Of a stretch of DNA of 34,972 nt, positions 17,553 through 26,027 are shown in pieces; positions within the stretch are counted from its first letter, which is position 1, and each line of letters starts with the position of its first letter. A program made the translations under genes and the position numbers. A model generated the notes under the pieces. It was not told the origin of the DNA. It was given only the letters and a program-made list of their open reading frames with translations, and did no database searches. The DNA lies in NCBI RefSeq assembly GCF_945870625.1, contig NZ_CAMBTS010000021.1, positions 1 through 34,972 on the forward strand. The letters run 5' to 3'. Origin of the DNA: Novosphingobium sp. Chol11 (lineage in GTDB: Bacteria > Pseudomonadota > Alphaproteobacteria > Sphingomonadales > Sphingomonadaceae).

Positions 17553-18065
17553 TCAAATCCGCTTGGATAGCGCGATCGCGGCGCGACAGCCGAGCTGGAT
17601 CGCGCCAAACAGAAACGGATAACCCGGCGCGCGCTCTGCCCCAGATGCGAATGCAGTGTCCCGGTGGGCGCGTTCATCATCGCGGAACTCGCGGATCATA
17701 GCGCTCAGTTCAGGATCATCCTCGCCCAGTTCTTCAAGCTGCTCAGTATAATGGCGGTCGATCTCGGTTTCGACCGCAGCCGTGCAGGCCATGACAGCTT
17801 CGGGACCGATCAGCGCGGTGGCAGCGCCCAGCGCAAATCCGGCCGCCGACCAAAGCGGTTGAAGCGCAGTTGGGCGAACGCGGCGCTGCGCCAACAAGGC
17901 GTTAAAGCGTTCGCAATGCAGCTTTTCGGATTCGGCCATGGCCAAGATTTCGTTTGCGCCCGGTGCCCGATCGCCCATCACTGTCAATTGACCGGCATAA
18001 ATGCGCGTCGCGCCAAATTCGCCAGCCTGATTGACGCGGAGCATGGATGCTTCTCGATTGCTCAT
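17553..18065 (-). CDS. coq7: Demethoxyubiquinone hydroxylase family protein Coq7
   Basis: The 170-residue di-iron protein hydroxylates demethoxyubiquinone in ubiquinone synthesis. The signature MLRVNQAGEFGATRIYAGQL begins at residue 8. The iron ligands are visible in GEFGA, AESEKLHCERF (ExxH), AVETEIDRHY and EFRDDERAHRD (ExxH). The short length (about 170) is usual for alphaproteobacterial and mitochondrial Coq7. The ATG overlaps the stop of dsbB (ATGA), so the two are co-translated. Confidence 0.93.
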   Translation of the reverse strand: MSNREASMLRVNQAGEFGATRIYAGQLTVMGDRAPGANEILAMAESEKLHCERFNALLAQRRVRPTALQPLWSAAGFALGAATALIGPEAVMACTAAVETEIDRHYTEQLEELGEDDPELSAMIREFRDDERAHRDTAFASGAERAPGYPFLFGAIQLGCRAAIALSKRI

Positions 18066-18544
18066 GGTAGCGTCCTGTTCTTGCCTCGGCCAACCAACAC
18101 CAGCACCACTACAACGCTGGCTATTGAGATTACAAAATTGAAGCCCGCCATGCTAATGCCCAAGAGGGCCCACGGCGCGGTATCGCAGCGTACCAACGGC
18201 GCATTCATGATCGCGGCGAGCGGGTCGCTGCCCAGTTCGCTCGATGAGCAGGCCGTAAGCCCTTCCCACCAGCCATATTCGACCCCGGCATGAAACGCGC
18301 CGATCAAGCCGCTCGTGCCGATGGCGAGCGCGGCCATCACGATCAGCAGAGTGCCGGAGGGCGCTTTCCTTAGCGCCAGTGCCAGCAGCGCCGCCGCGAT
18401 CGCAACAATATGCGGGTATCGCTGCCACCAGCAAAGTTCACACGGCGGCAGGCCAAACCAGAATTGCGCGATCAGCGCGCCTGTCATCAACCCGATGGGT
18501 ATCAGTAGTGCGATCAGAAGAGCCATATTCCTTGAAGAGGTCAT
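18062..18544 (-). CDS. dsbB: DsbB-type disulfide bond formation protein
   Basis: The 160-residue inner-membrane protein has four helices and the two DsbB cysteine pairs: PCELC (Cys35, Cys38) in the first periplasmic loop and Cys99 with Cys120 in the second. It would reoxidise a DsbA-like thiol oxidase and pass electrons to quinone, which suits its coupling to a ubiquinone-synthesis gene. ATG 18544, four bases after the ctpA stop, is the natural start; the longer frame upstream is ctpA sequence. No dsbA is in the window. Confidence 0.87.
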   Translation of the reverse strand: MTSSRNMALLIALLIPIGLMTGALIAQFWFGLPPCELCWWQRYPHIVAIAAALLALALRKAPSGTLLIVMAALAIGTSGLIGAFHAGVEYGWWEGLTACSSSELGSDPLAAIMNAPLVRCDTAPWALLGISMAGFNFVISIASVVVVLVLVGRGKNRTLP

Positions 18545-18548
18545 TGCG

Positions 18549-19889
18549 TTATCGCTTTCGCAGCGCCAACGCCGAAGGTGCCGTCCGGCGCAGGGTCTGC
18601 AATGCATAGTAGAGCTGAAAGTCTTTGATCTTCAGAGCTTTGAGCTCCTCGGTGGTCATTTTGAACCGCGGATCCTCGATTTTGTCCTTCTCCAAATCCT
18701 TATCATCTTTGATCTCATTGATCAGATGACCCCGTAAATCACTCTCGCGATAGGAGCGCAGCGCACGTTTGCGCAAGTCTGTGTCAGAAATCTGGGGCAC
18801 CGCGATGTCAGGATCGATGCCGCCTTCTTGGACGGACCGACCCGAAGGCGTGTAATACCGCGCAGTGGTCAATTTGAGCGCAGTATCTCGCGTCAACGGG
18901 ATCAGGGTTTGCACGCTGCCCTTGCCAAAGCTGCGCTGGCCCATGATCACGGCGCGGTGCTGATCCTGCAGCGCGCCAGCCACAATCTCGGACGCTGAGG
19001 CCGAACCCTCATCAATCAGCACAATCATCGGAACGCCTTTGGCGATGTCGCCAATTGTAACTTGCTCGGCACTGTAGGTGTCATTGTCACGCGGATAGCG
19101 ACCGCGTTGCGAGACAATGACGCCCTTGTCGAGAAACAGATCGGATAGCGCAACAGCCTCGTCCAGCAAGCCGCCTGGATTGCTGCGCAGATCCAGCACC
19201 AAACCACCAGGGCGGTTTCCGGTTTTTGCCTTTATGGCCTTCCAAGCGGCTGACACGTCGCTTCCGACATTTGCGCTGAAGCTGGAAACGGAAATTACGC
19301 CGAGGTTGCCCTCAATCTTCGATTCGACCGGTTTAAGGTCTATGATCTGACGCATGATCGTTACGTCAAATGGATCATCGCGCCCTGTACGAAAAACTGT
19401 GAGGCGGATTTGCGTGCCCGGTGCGCCGCGCATGCGCTGAACCGAATCGTCAAGCGATGCGCCATAAATCAGCTTGCCATCAAGGTGCGTGATGAAATCG
19501 CCCGCCTTCATCCCAGCGAGATCGGCTGGGCTACCTTTGGTTGGCGCAATAACTTTTACAGCACCATCGTCGAGCGTGACCGACAAGCCAAGACCGCCGT
19601 AATTGCCATCGGTCTGTGCGCGCAGGTTCTCGAAATCACGCGTATCAAGGTAGGAACTGTGAGGATCAAGCGAAGCGAGCATGCCATCAATCGCGCCCTT
19701 GATCAGTTTGTCGTCATCGACCGGCTCGACATAAGCAGTCTTGATCCTTTCATAAATTCCAACCAGCTTTCCAAATTTTGGACCGGATCTGGCGTCCACC
19801 GCCGCCAGCCCTGCCGTTGCCGCCGGGATCAGCGCGACGGCGCTGACCAGCGCCGCTGCGCGAAAGACGGATGCGACCTGTTTCGCCAT
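18549..19889 (-). CDS. ctpA: S41 family C-terminal processing peptidase
   Basis: The 446-residue periplasmic protease has a signal peptide (cleaved near residue 25-30), a PDZ domain near 95-165 (GNYGGLGLSV, GSPADLAGMKAGD) and the peptidase domain with DLRSNPGG. The catalytic dyad is Ser298 in GSASASE and Lys323 in SFGKGSVQ, 25 residues apart as in the family. These enzymes trim envelope proteins, often cell-wall hydrolases or their activators. It lies 79 bases downstream of an envC-like gene and 4 bases upstream of dsbB, a common alphaproteobacterial order. Confidence 0.94.
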   Translation of the reverse strand: MAKQVASVFRAAALVSAVALIPAATAGLAAVDARSGPKFGKLVGIYERIKTAYVEPVDDDKLIKGAIDGMLASLDPHSSYLDTRDFENLRAQTDGNYGGLGLSVTLDDGAVKVIAPTKGSPADLAGMKAGDFITHLDGKLIYGASLDDSVQRMRGAPGTQIRLTVFRTGRDDPFDVTIMRQIIDLKPVESKIEGNLGVISVSSFSANVGSDVSAAWKAIKAKTGNRPGGLVLDLRSNPGGLLDEAVALSDLFLDKGVIVSQRGRYPRDNDTYSAEQVTIGDIAKGVPMIVLIDEGSASASEIVAGALQDQHRAVIMGQRSFGKGSVQTLIPLTRDTALKLTTARYYTPSGRSVQEGGIDPDIAVPQISDTDLRKRALRSYRESDLRGHLINEIKDDKDLEKDKIEDPRFKMTTEELKALKIKDFQLYYALQTLRRTAPSALALRKR

Positions 19890-19968
19890 GATTATCTTTC
19901 AAATCGAATAATGGAACTCAGACTGTCTATATTGACTGCATCATTAACGCCAGATGCTGCCGGGGCAA

Positions 19969-21189
19969 TCATCCGGGCAACAGCGATAACGGATTGACCG
20001 CAGCGCCATCTTTGCGCAGTTCGACCGACATGATCGGCCGACCAGGTCCGGCAAGGCCAAGGGGCGAACCCTGCACCACGCGGGCACCAACTTCAACGTC
20101 GAGCCGGCCCATGTTGGTGATGAGCGATGACCAGCCTTCGTCATGCTCTATAATGACAATCCGGCCGTAGCCGCGATAAGCGCTTGCGAAAGCAATACGG
20201 CCTGCCGCTGGTGCAATAACTTGGGCGGTGGATGAGGGAGCAAACGTGATTCCTTTTGCAGTGCCGCCACCCGTTGCAGCGCCGAACCCTGTCACAACGC
20301 GCCCGCTGACCGGCAATATCCAGGTGAAGGCCGCCGGCGCTCCGGACGCTTCGATGGCGCGCTCCAATGCCAGCATCGCGCCTGGACGCGAGGGCCGCGC
20401 CACTGGACCAGGCAACGCGGCCAACTGCGCGCGCAGACTGGCATCTTCCCGTAAGCGAGCCATGAGCGCGGAGAGATCGCGGGTTTCTTCAGCCAATCCT
20501 ATAACGCGGTCTCCCTCGCGGCTCGCCGACCCGCGTGCGCTTCGCGATTCGATCCGCTGACGACTTTCGATCATTGCGAGTTCATTGCGCCTTGCCAAAA
20601 GGTCTACTTCGCTTGCGCGCAATTGCGCCTGCGCAGCGCGAGCGCGGTCCTGAAGTTGCCGACCGCGCAGTATCTGTGATCGCAAGCCTGAAATGCTGCG
20701 GCGAACCTGGGGAACCATCGTTTCCAGCACGGCGCGCAGATACACAGTGTCGCGCAAAGAATCCGCACGCATCAAGCTGAAAACTAGCGGGCGGCGCGAG
20801 ATCATCTGGAGCGCTGCCGTCAAGCGCACCACCGGCTCCTGCCGCGCGGCGATCGCAGTGCGCAGCGCGCCCCGCTGGCGTTCAATTTCAGCGACGCGCG
20901 CCTCCGCCAGTTGAATTTCGGCCTCCGACTGCTGAATCCGCGCCGCAACAGCCGCCGCCATGCTGGCGGTCCGGTCTGCCGCCGCAGAAGCGCGGCGGGC
21001 CTCTGCATCCAATCGGTCACCGCGACCGCGCGCTTCAATCAGCGCACGTTGCGTTTGACGCAAGACATCGGCAGCCTCGGCTGCGCTCTCAAAGGGTGCA
21101 TCTTGAGCTAGCACAGGAGGAAGAGCCAGCCAGAACACAAGCCCTGCCGCAACGAACGTCAGGCCCAGCAGGCAAGAGCGCAGCATCAT
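19969..21189 (-). CDS. EnvC-like murein hydrolase activator with degenerate LytM domain
   Basis: The 406-residue protein has a signal peptide (to about VLAQ, residue 30), a long coiled-coil region rich in Ala, Arg and Glu (roughly 35-280) and a C-terminal LytM/M23 domain. The metal ligands are lost: the usual HxGxD is AKGITFA, the YAHL motif is LITNM and the HLHFE motif is IMSVELR. This fits EnvC-type proteins, which do not cut murein but activate amidases at division. ATG 21189, four bases after the rlmH stop, is preferred; upstream codons are rlmH sequence. Confidence 0.85.
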   Translation of the reverse strand: MMLRSCLLGLTFVAAGLVFWLALPPVLAQDAPFESAAEAADVLRQTQRALIEARGRGDRLDAEARRASAAADRTASMAAAVAARIQQSEAEIQLAEARVAEIERQRGALRTAIAARQEPVVRLTAALQMISRRPLVFSLMRADSLRDTVYLRAVLETMVPQVRRSISGLRSQILRGRQLQDRARAAQAQLRASEVDLLARRNELAMIESRQRIESRSARGSASREGDRVIGLAEETRDLSALMARLREDASLRAQLAALPGPVARPSRPGAMLALERAIEASGAPAAFTWILPVSGRVVTGFGAATGGGTAKGITFAPSSTAQVIAPAAGRIAFASAYRGYGRIVIIEHDEGWSSLITNMGRLDVEVGARVVQGSPLGLAGPGRPIMSVELRKDGAAVNPLSLLPG

Positions 21190-21193
21190 GGGA

Positions 21194-21625
21194 CTAAACC
21201 GATCCCTCGCGGTGATAAGGATGCCCGGCAATGATGCTGGACGCCCGCCATAGCTGCTCAGCCAGCATGGCCCGCGCCAACATATGCGGCCAAGTCGCAT
21301 TGCCGAAGCCAAGCAACAGATCGGCCGCTGCCCGCAATGCGGGGTCATGCCCGTCTGCAGCTCCGATAAAAAAGCGCGTTTCGCGCACGCCATCGTTGCG
21401 CCAACCCTCTAGCGTGTGGGCCAACTGGATTGACGTAAGCTGTTTCCCGCGCTCATCGAGCACTACGGATCGAACCGGGTTTGCGGTGGGTGCCGGGACG
21501 GTACCGCCTCTATCGGGCAGTTCGGTCACTTTTAATCCCCAGGATATGCGCTTTGCGTAGCGTTCGACCAAATCTGCCTCAGGAGACCGGCCAATTTTTC
21601 CGCGCGCAATGATATGAAGTAGCAT
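21194..21625 (-). CDS. rlmH: 23S rRNA (pseudouridine-1915-N3) methyltransferase RlmH
   Basis: This 143-residue SPOUT enzyme methylates pseudouridine 1915 in 23S rRNA helix 69, using SAM. The family hallmarks are present: MLLHIIARGKIG at the start, FFIGAADGHDP for the SAM-binding knot, and the C-terminal HMLARAMLAEQLWRA...GHPYHRE. ATG 21625 gives the standard length. It sits between rsfS and the envC-like gene. Confidence 0.95.
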   Translation of the reverse strand: MLLHIIARGKIGRSPEADLVERYAKRISWGLKVTELPDRGGTVPAPTANPVRSVVLDERGKQLTSIQLAHTLEGWRNDGVRETRFFIGAADGHDPALRAAADLLLGFGNATWPHMLARAMLAEQLWRASSIIAGHPYHREGSV

Positions 21626-21707
21626 GCAGCATTGATATGCTCCGGTGCGGATACGGCAAGCAACATTACGCGCAGAGGCCCCCTTTGCCCGAGCCGCGTG
21701 CGCCCGC

Positions 21708-22094
21708 TTACCCGGCGCCCTTGTCGCTAAACGCCCACATGCGCTCAAGATTGTAAAAGCTTCGCACTTCGGGGCGGAACACATGGACGACGACATCGCC
21801 TGCATCGACTAAAACCCAGTCTGCCGCTGGCAAACCTTCGATGCGCGAATGTCCAAAGCCGCCGTGCTTGATCCGCTCTGCCAACTTCTGGGCCATTGTC
21901 GCGACTTGCCGCGTCGATCGACCCGAAGCGATCACCATGAAATCGGCAATCGAACTTTTGCCATCAAGGGGAATGGAAATGACATCCATTGCCTGATCAT
22001 CGTCTAGCGATTGCAGCACAAGCTCGTGGAGCGAGGCCGGGACGGCCTGCGGTGATATGTCGGCAACGACCGGCACCGTTTGAACGATTGTCAT
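21708..22094 (-). CDS. rsfS: Ribosome silencing factor RsfS
   Basis: The 128-residue protein matches RsfS/Iojap, which binds ribosomal protein uL14 and blocks subunit joining in starved cells. SLDDDQAMDVISIPL, SSIADFMVIASGRSTRQV, EGLPAADWVLVDAGDVVVHVF and FYNLERMW are all family signatures. It lies between nadD and rlmH, the common order. No better start than ATG 22094 is available, although its GGAG is 14 bases away. Confidence 0.95.
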   Translation of the reverse strand: MTIVQTVPVVADISPQAVPASLHELVLQSLDDDQAMDVISIPLDGKSSIADFMVIASGRSTRQVATMAQKLAERIKHGGFGHSRIEGLPAADWVLVDAGDVVVHVFRPEVRSFYNLERMWAFSDKGAG

Positions 22095-22190
22095 ATGCGA
22101 AAGGTGAACTCCAAAAATTGTTTTTGCATGAGGATATTTCGTTCTTTGCGCCCTGGGGCGACGAAGTTTTGCAAGAGAAAAGTTACAAGT

Positions 22191-22844
22191 TCAAAGCCCA
22201 TCCGGACCGATTACACGATTTGTCAGCATGTCACGTTGATGCTGGCCCGAAAATCGGTGCTGCCAATGAGGATCAGAAGCCCGGATTTCCGTGGCTGACC
22301 TCTCATCAGGGTCGAATCGCAAGATGGTCAGCGCCGGGGCGCTCCGCTTTGCACCGTTCAGTTCCAAACCGTGCCACCGGCGCCAGCGACGCAGCCAAGC
22401 CATAGCGGGACTCGCCATCGCGGCGCGATCATAACCCGGGCGGGCGATTACCGCAATCGGCATCTCGCGCGCGATAGATCGCCAGCCGCGCCAGCGATGG
22501 AATTGCGCCAGATTGTCACTGCCCATCAACCAGACGAAGTGCTTTTTAGGATATCGGCCTTTGAGTTTGCGCAAAGTATCGAGGGTAAATCGCGTGCCCA
22601 TTTGCTCCTCGATTGCTGTGACCCGGATTGGCGCGCAGCGAGCCAATTTGCGTGCCGAGGAAACCCGCGCACCAATCGGTGCCATACCCTCTGCGGACTT
22701 GAGCACATTGCCAGGGGAAACCAGCCACCAGACCTCATCAAGTCCCAGCGCATCAAGCGCAAAGAGGCTGATCCGCCGATGCGCGCCGTGCGCCGGATTG
22801 AAACTGCCTCCGAGCAGGCCGATCAATGAAGGTCTGGCGATCAA
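22191..22844 (-). CDS. nadD: Nicotinate-nucleotide adenylyltransferase
   Basis: The 217-residue enzyme adenylates nicotinate mononucleotide in NAD synthesis. The nucleotidyltransferase motif is GGSFNPAHGAHRRIS (GxFxPxHxxH) near residues 12-26. GTRFTLDTL, WLMGSDNLAQFHRWRGW and the C-terminal SATEIR are conserved parts. It lies 74 bases downstream of proA and 96 bases upstream of rsfS. Confidence 0.95.
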   Translation of the reverse strand: MIARPSLIGLLGGSFNPAHGAHRRISLFALDALGLDEVWWLVSPGNVLKSAEGMAPIGARVSSARKLARCAPIRVTAIEEQMGTRFTLDTLRKLKGRYPKKHFVWLMGSDNLAQFHRWRGWRSIAREMPIAVIARPGYDRAAMASPAMAWLRRWRRWHGLELNGAKRSAPALTILRFDPDERSATEIRASDPHWQHRFSGQHQRDMLTNRVIGPDGL

Positions 22845-22918
22845 CCTGCCAGATCTTGCTCAGAAAGAGATAAATTATTGATTTTAATGTTAAAAATCCC
22901 AAGCCTCGAAAGCAGACC

Positions 22919-24196
22919 TTATGGCCGTACTTGGCCTGTGCCGCGCACGAACCATTTGTATGTCGTCAGTCCTTCAAGCGCTACAGGTCCGCGCGCATGG
23001 AGCCGACCTGTCGCAATGCCGATTTCGGCACCCAAGCCGAATTCGCCGCCATCAGCAAACTGGCTCGATGCATTGTGCATCACAATGGCGCTATCCACTT
23101 CTGCTAGGAAACGTTCCGCCGCCATTTGATCCGACGTAACGATCGCATCGGTATGGCCTGAGCCATGGCGAGCGATATGCGCCATGGCCGCATCAAGCCC
23201 ATCCACCACTGCCACAGCCAGGACCGCATCAAGATATTCAGTATCCCAATCATTATCGGCAACGGGCTGGATCCTAGTATCAATCGAGCGCGCGCGCGCA
23301 TCACCTCGCAGTTCGCAACCTGCATCGAGCAGCGGCAAGACAAGGCCATGCGGATCAGGATAAGTTGCATCGATCAATAGGGTTTCCATAGCGCCACAAA
23401 TGCCGGTTCGCCGCATCTTGGCGTTGAGTGCGATGGCGCTGGCCATCGTAGGGTCGGCGGTGCGCTCAACGAAGGTGTGGTTTATCCCATCGAGGTGCGC
23501 CAGGACGGGCACCCGCGCATCGGCTTGTACTCGCCCGACGAGGCTTTTCCCGCCGCGCGGAACGATCATGTCAATCAACTCAGCCGCCGCCAACATAGCA
23601 CCCACAGCAGCACGATCCTGAGTTGGCACCAGTTGCACAGCCTCGGCGGGCACGCCGCCTTGGGCAAGCCCTTCCGCCAGCGCGGCATGAATCGCGCGGT
23701 TTGAATGAACCGCCTCTGACCCGCCGCGCAACAACACCGCATTGCCCGAGCGCACGCAGAGCGCTGCGGCATCGGCGGTGACGTTGGGACGGCTCTCATA
23801 AATGATCCCAATCAAGCCGATCGGCACACGAACCCGCTGCAGCTCCATTCCATTCGGCCGAACGCTGGAATCGATCACACGTCCAACAGGATCATCAAGA
23901 ACTGCAATCTGCTCCAAAGCATCCGCCATTGCCTCCAGACGCTGCGGGTCTAAGCGCAATCGATCAATCATGGCGCCGGAAAGGCCATTGTTTTCACCAT
24001 TGGCAACATCAAGTGCATTGCCAGCCAAAATCTCTGGCGCAGCCTGCCGTAAGGCTTTTGCGGCCGACTTAAGCGCGGCTTCTTTGGCGGGCGCGGACAT
24101 GCAGGCCAGCGCCCGCTGCGCCATGCGTCCAGCGCGGGCAAGGCGCTCGACAACTTCGGTTGCAGATTCGGCGGCGGGTTGAGCGATCATCGACAT
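22919..24196 (-). CDS. proA: Gamma-glutamyl phosphate reductase
   Basis: The 425-residue NADPH-dependent enzyme makes glutamate 5-semialdehyde for proline synthesis. The catalytic cysteine is Cys267 in RRTGICGAMETLL. The cofactor-site IGIIYESRPNVT, LRGGSEA and IVPRGGKSLV, and the C-terminal EGLTTYKW, also match. The usual partner proB is not adjacent: the upstream neighbour is the divergent M23 gene, so proA heads this operon. Confidence 0.96.
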   Translation of the reverse strand: MSMIAQPAAESATEVVERLARAGRMAQRALACMSAPAKEAALKSAAKALRQAAPEILAGNALDVANGENNGLSGAMIDRLRLDPQRLEAMADALEQIAVLDDPVGRVIDSSVRPNGMELQRVRVPIGLIGIIYESRPNVTADAAALCVRSGNAVLLRGGSEAVHSNRAIHAALAEGLAQGGVPAEAVQLVPTQDRAAVGAMLAAAELIDMIVPRGGKSLVGRVQADARVPVLAHLDGINHTFVERTADPTMASAIALNAKMRRTGICGAMETLLIDATYPDPHGLVLPLLDAGCELRGDARARSIDTRIQPVADNDWDTEYLDAVLAVAVVDGLDAAMAHIARHGSGHTDAIVTSDQMAAERFLAEVDSAIVMHNASSQFADGGEFGLGAEIGIATGRLHARGPVALEGLTTYKWFVRGTGQVRP

Positions 24197-24249
24197 GAAG
24201 ATTTACATATCATCTAATGTTGGAGATGTCAGCCGCGGCGGCGAAGGGC

Positions 24250-24269
24250 GAGTCGTAACGTCGGGTTAA
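24250..24269. promoter_or_regulatory. Near-consensus CtrA box abutting a GANTC methylation site
   Basis: Plus strand GAGTC (24250-24254) is directly followed by GTAA-N7-TTAA (24255-24269); on the minus strand this reads TTAA-N7-TTAC, one base from the CtrA consensus TTAA-N7-TTAA. Two further GANTC sites lie in the same 291-bp gap (24288-24292 and 24373-24377). The gap separates divergent proA and M23-bactofilin genes. Binding by CtrA or methylation by CcrM is inferred. Confidence 0.35.
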
Positions 24270-24487
24270 TCCTTGGCAGGGCCTGCTGAATCGTCCTGAA
24301 AGCTAATCCCTATTTACCCTCTTCACCATTCACCGAAGAAGTAGCACGCTTCGCCTCGCGTTGAAGCCAGGCGATTCGACCGCGCAGCGTAGCCCCGATA
24401 GGCGATCACCTCCGGATGCGCGAAAAGCCGTCATGGATGGGGATCGGTATTCTACCTGCAACAACGCCTAGAAAGCCCGGAGCAAAA

Positions 24488-25663
24488 ATGCGGCAGGGGC
24501 TTTGGACTCGCGTGCAAAGTTGGTTCCCTGAGCGCGAGTTCTTCATGCGTGCTAGCGGGCAAATGCGCTTTATCCGTATTTCCAGCACTTTTCAGATACG
24601 GGCAGCCGGGGCAATCGCAACAGCATGTGCGATCTGGCTGGCCATGGTGCTATGGATGCTCATATCAGGGCTGATAGGTGCTCATGACAGAACTGCTCTG
24701 CTGGAGCGTGAGGCAGCAGTTGCTTCGGCTGAGAGCCGCGTGGCCAAGTATCGCGGCGGTCTGGGCGCGGTAGCCGCCGATCTTGCGAAGCGTCAGGACT
24801 TCATTGAGAAAAGCGTGCAAGGAGCGATTGGTCCGCTTCCTAGAGATTTGCCCCGTGGAACGGTATCCGACAGCCGCGAGGAGGCCGGCAAGACCGTGCG
24901 CAAGATCTCGCTGGTTTTGCCCGAAGCTGCAGGGCTCGCCAGGTTAGAGGCCCGCCAACTCGTCTTTGTTGAGCAACTTACTCGTTATGCAGATGCAAGG
25001 GCTCTGCGTGCTGAGGCAGCGATGCGGCGCGTAGGTCTTAATCCCGCGCTGATAGTGGCGCAGGACCGCAGGGCCATGGGCGGCCCGTTGGTCCGACTGC
25101 TGACCGGCCCGGGCGATACAATTGACCCGCGGTTTGCCCGGCTGGGAGCCAGCCTTGCGCGTTTGAACGCCATGATGCAGGGTCTAGCCAGCATTCCGAA
25201 CACGCTTCCTGCCGGCCTCCAATTCATTTCCAGTGGCTTCGGCTTCCGGACCGATCCGTTTACTGGGGGAAGCGCGTTTCATGCCGGGCTCGATTTTCGC
25301 GGCCCGATCGGCACGCCAATTTATGCTGCAGCAGCAGGAACAGTGAGCTTCACCGGCGTGAAACAAGGCTATGGCAGTTGTCTTGAGATAAGCCATGCCA
25401 ATGGCTTGCTGACTCGCTACGCTCATTTATCACGAATTGGTGTCGGCGTCGGTCAAAGAGTTATTGCCGGCAGCGCAATCGGTGCCATCGGCAACACAGG
25501 GCGATCCACTGGTCCGCACTTGCATTTTGAAGTACGGATTGGTGATCGTGCGGTCGATCCACGCCCATTTCTCGAAGCGCCCGTTCTGGAGTCAAAATCA
25601 CATGTTTTCCAAGAAACCCGAGCCATGGGCACCCGCCCCGGCGCGTCAGGCAGCGACGAATAA
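24488..25663 (+). CDS. M23 family metallopeptidase, membrane-anchored murein endopeptidase
   Basis: The 391-residue protein has one N-terminal membrane helix near residues 36-62, a coiled-coil segment (about 70-180) and a C-terminal LytM/M23 domain with all zinc ligands intact: His265 and Asp269 (FHAGLDF), His313 (YAHLS) and the HxH at 344-346 (GPHLHFEV). It should cut peptide cross-links in murein. GGAG five bases upstream fixes the start at ATG 24488; the frame is open from 24416, but there is no good site there. The last 62 bases overlap the bactofilin gene, as in other shape-determining endopeptidase-bactofilin pairs. Confidence 0.92.
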   Translation: MRQGLWTRVQSWFPEREFFMRASGQMRFIRISSTFQIRAAGAIATACAIWLAMVLWMLISGLIGAHDRTALLEREAAVASAESRVAKYRGGLGAVAADLAKRQDFIEKSVQGAIGPLPRDLPRGTVSDSREEAGKTVRKISLVLPEAAGLARLEARQLVFVEQLTRYADARALRAEAAMRRVGLNPALIVAQDRRAMGGPLVRLLTGPGDTIDPRFARLGASLARLNAMMQGLASIPNTLPAGLQFISSGFGFRTDPFTGGSAFHAGLDFRGPIGTPIYAAAAGTVSFTGVKQGYGSCLEISHANGLLTRYAHLSRIGVGVGQRVIAGSAIGAIGNTGRSTGPHLHFEVRIGDRAVDPRPFLEAPVLESKSHVFQETRAMGTRPGASGSDE

Positions 25664-26021
25664 CGCCGTGGCATCGACCTTTTCCGTTCTCGGCGCAGAC
25701 TTGGCGATTAAGGGCGACATTACGGCCAGCGCAGATCTGCATATTGACGGGCATGTTCAAGGCGACATTACTTGCGCCACGTTGGTGCAAGGCGAGTCAA
25801 GCGTTATCGACGGCTCCATCAAGGCACAATCTGCATGCCTTTCAGGCACGGTGCATGGCGGCATTGAAGTCGCGCAGCTGTCCATCCTGAAAAGCGCCCG
25901 CATTCACGGCGACGTCTCTTATGAGTCCGTAACAATCGAACAGGGCGCACATGTTGAGGGACGCCTTAACCATGGTCTCACAATGTCTGATGGTGAGACA
26001 ACACTTACCTTGGTCGGCTAA
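25602..26021 (+). CDS. Bactofilin (polymer-forming cytoskeletal protein)
   Basis: The 139-residue protein has a short Pro/Lys-rich N-terminal tail (MFSKKPEPWAPAPARQ) and a central beta-helix domain, with repeats such as VLGADLAIKGDITASADLHI and GHVQGDITCATLVQGE. Bactofilins form nucleotide-free filaments at the membrane and guide local murein synthesis or cleavage. The start lies 62 bases inside the M23 gene, with GGAG ten bases upstream. A stem of seven pairs (GTCTCAC/GTGAGAC) lies near the 3' end of the gene. It converges on trcR with a six-base gap. Confidence 0.92.
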   Translation: MFSKKPEPWAPAPARQAATNNAVASTFSVLGADLAIKGDITASADLHIDGHVQGDITCATLVQGESSVIDGSIKAQSACLSGTVHGGIEVAQLSILKSARIHGDVSYESVTIEQGAHVEGRLNHGLTMSDGETTLTLVG

Positions 26022-26027
26022 ACGAGC

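Noticed and set aside
22919..24196. Missing proB as a sign of gene loss
   Set aside because: proA and proB are often apart in this class; absence of proB from a 35-kb window says nothing.
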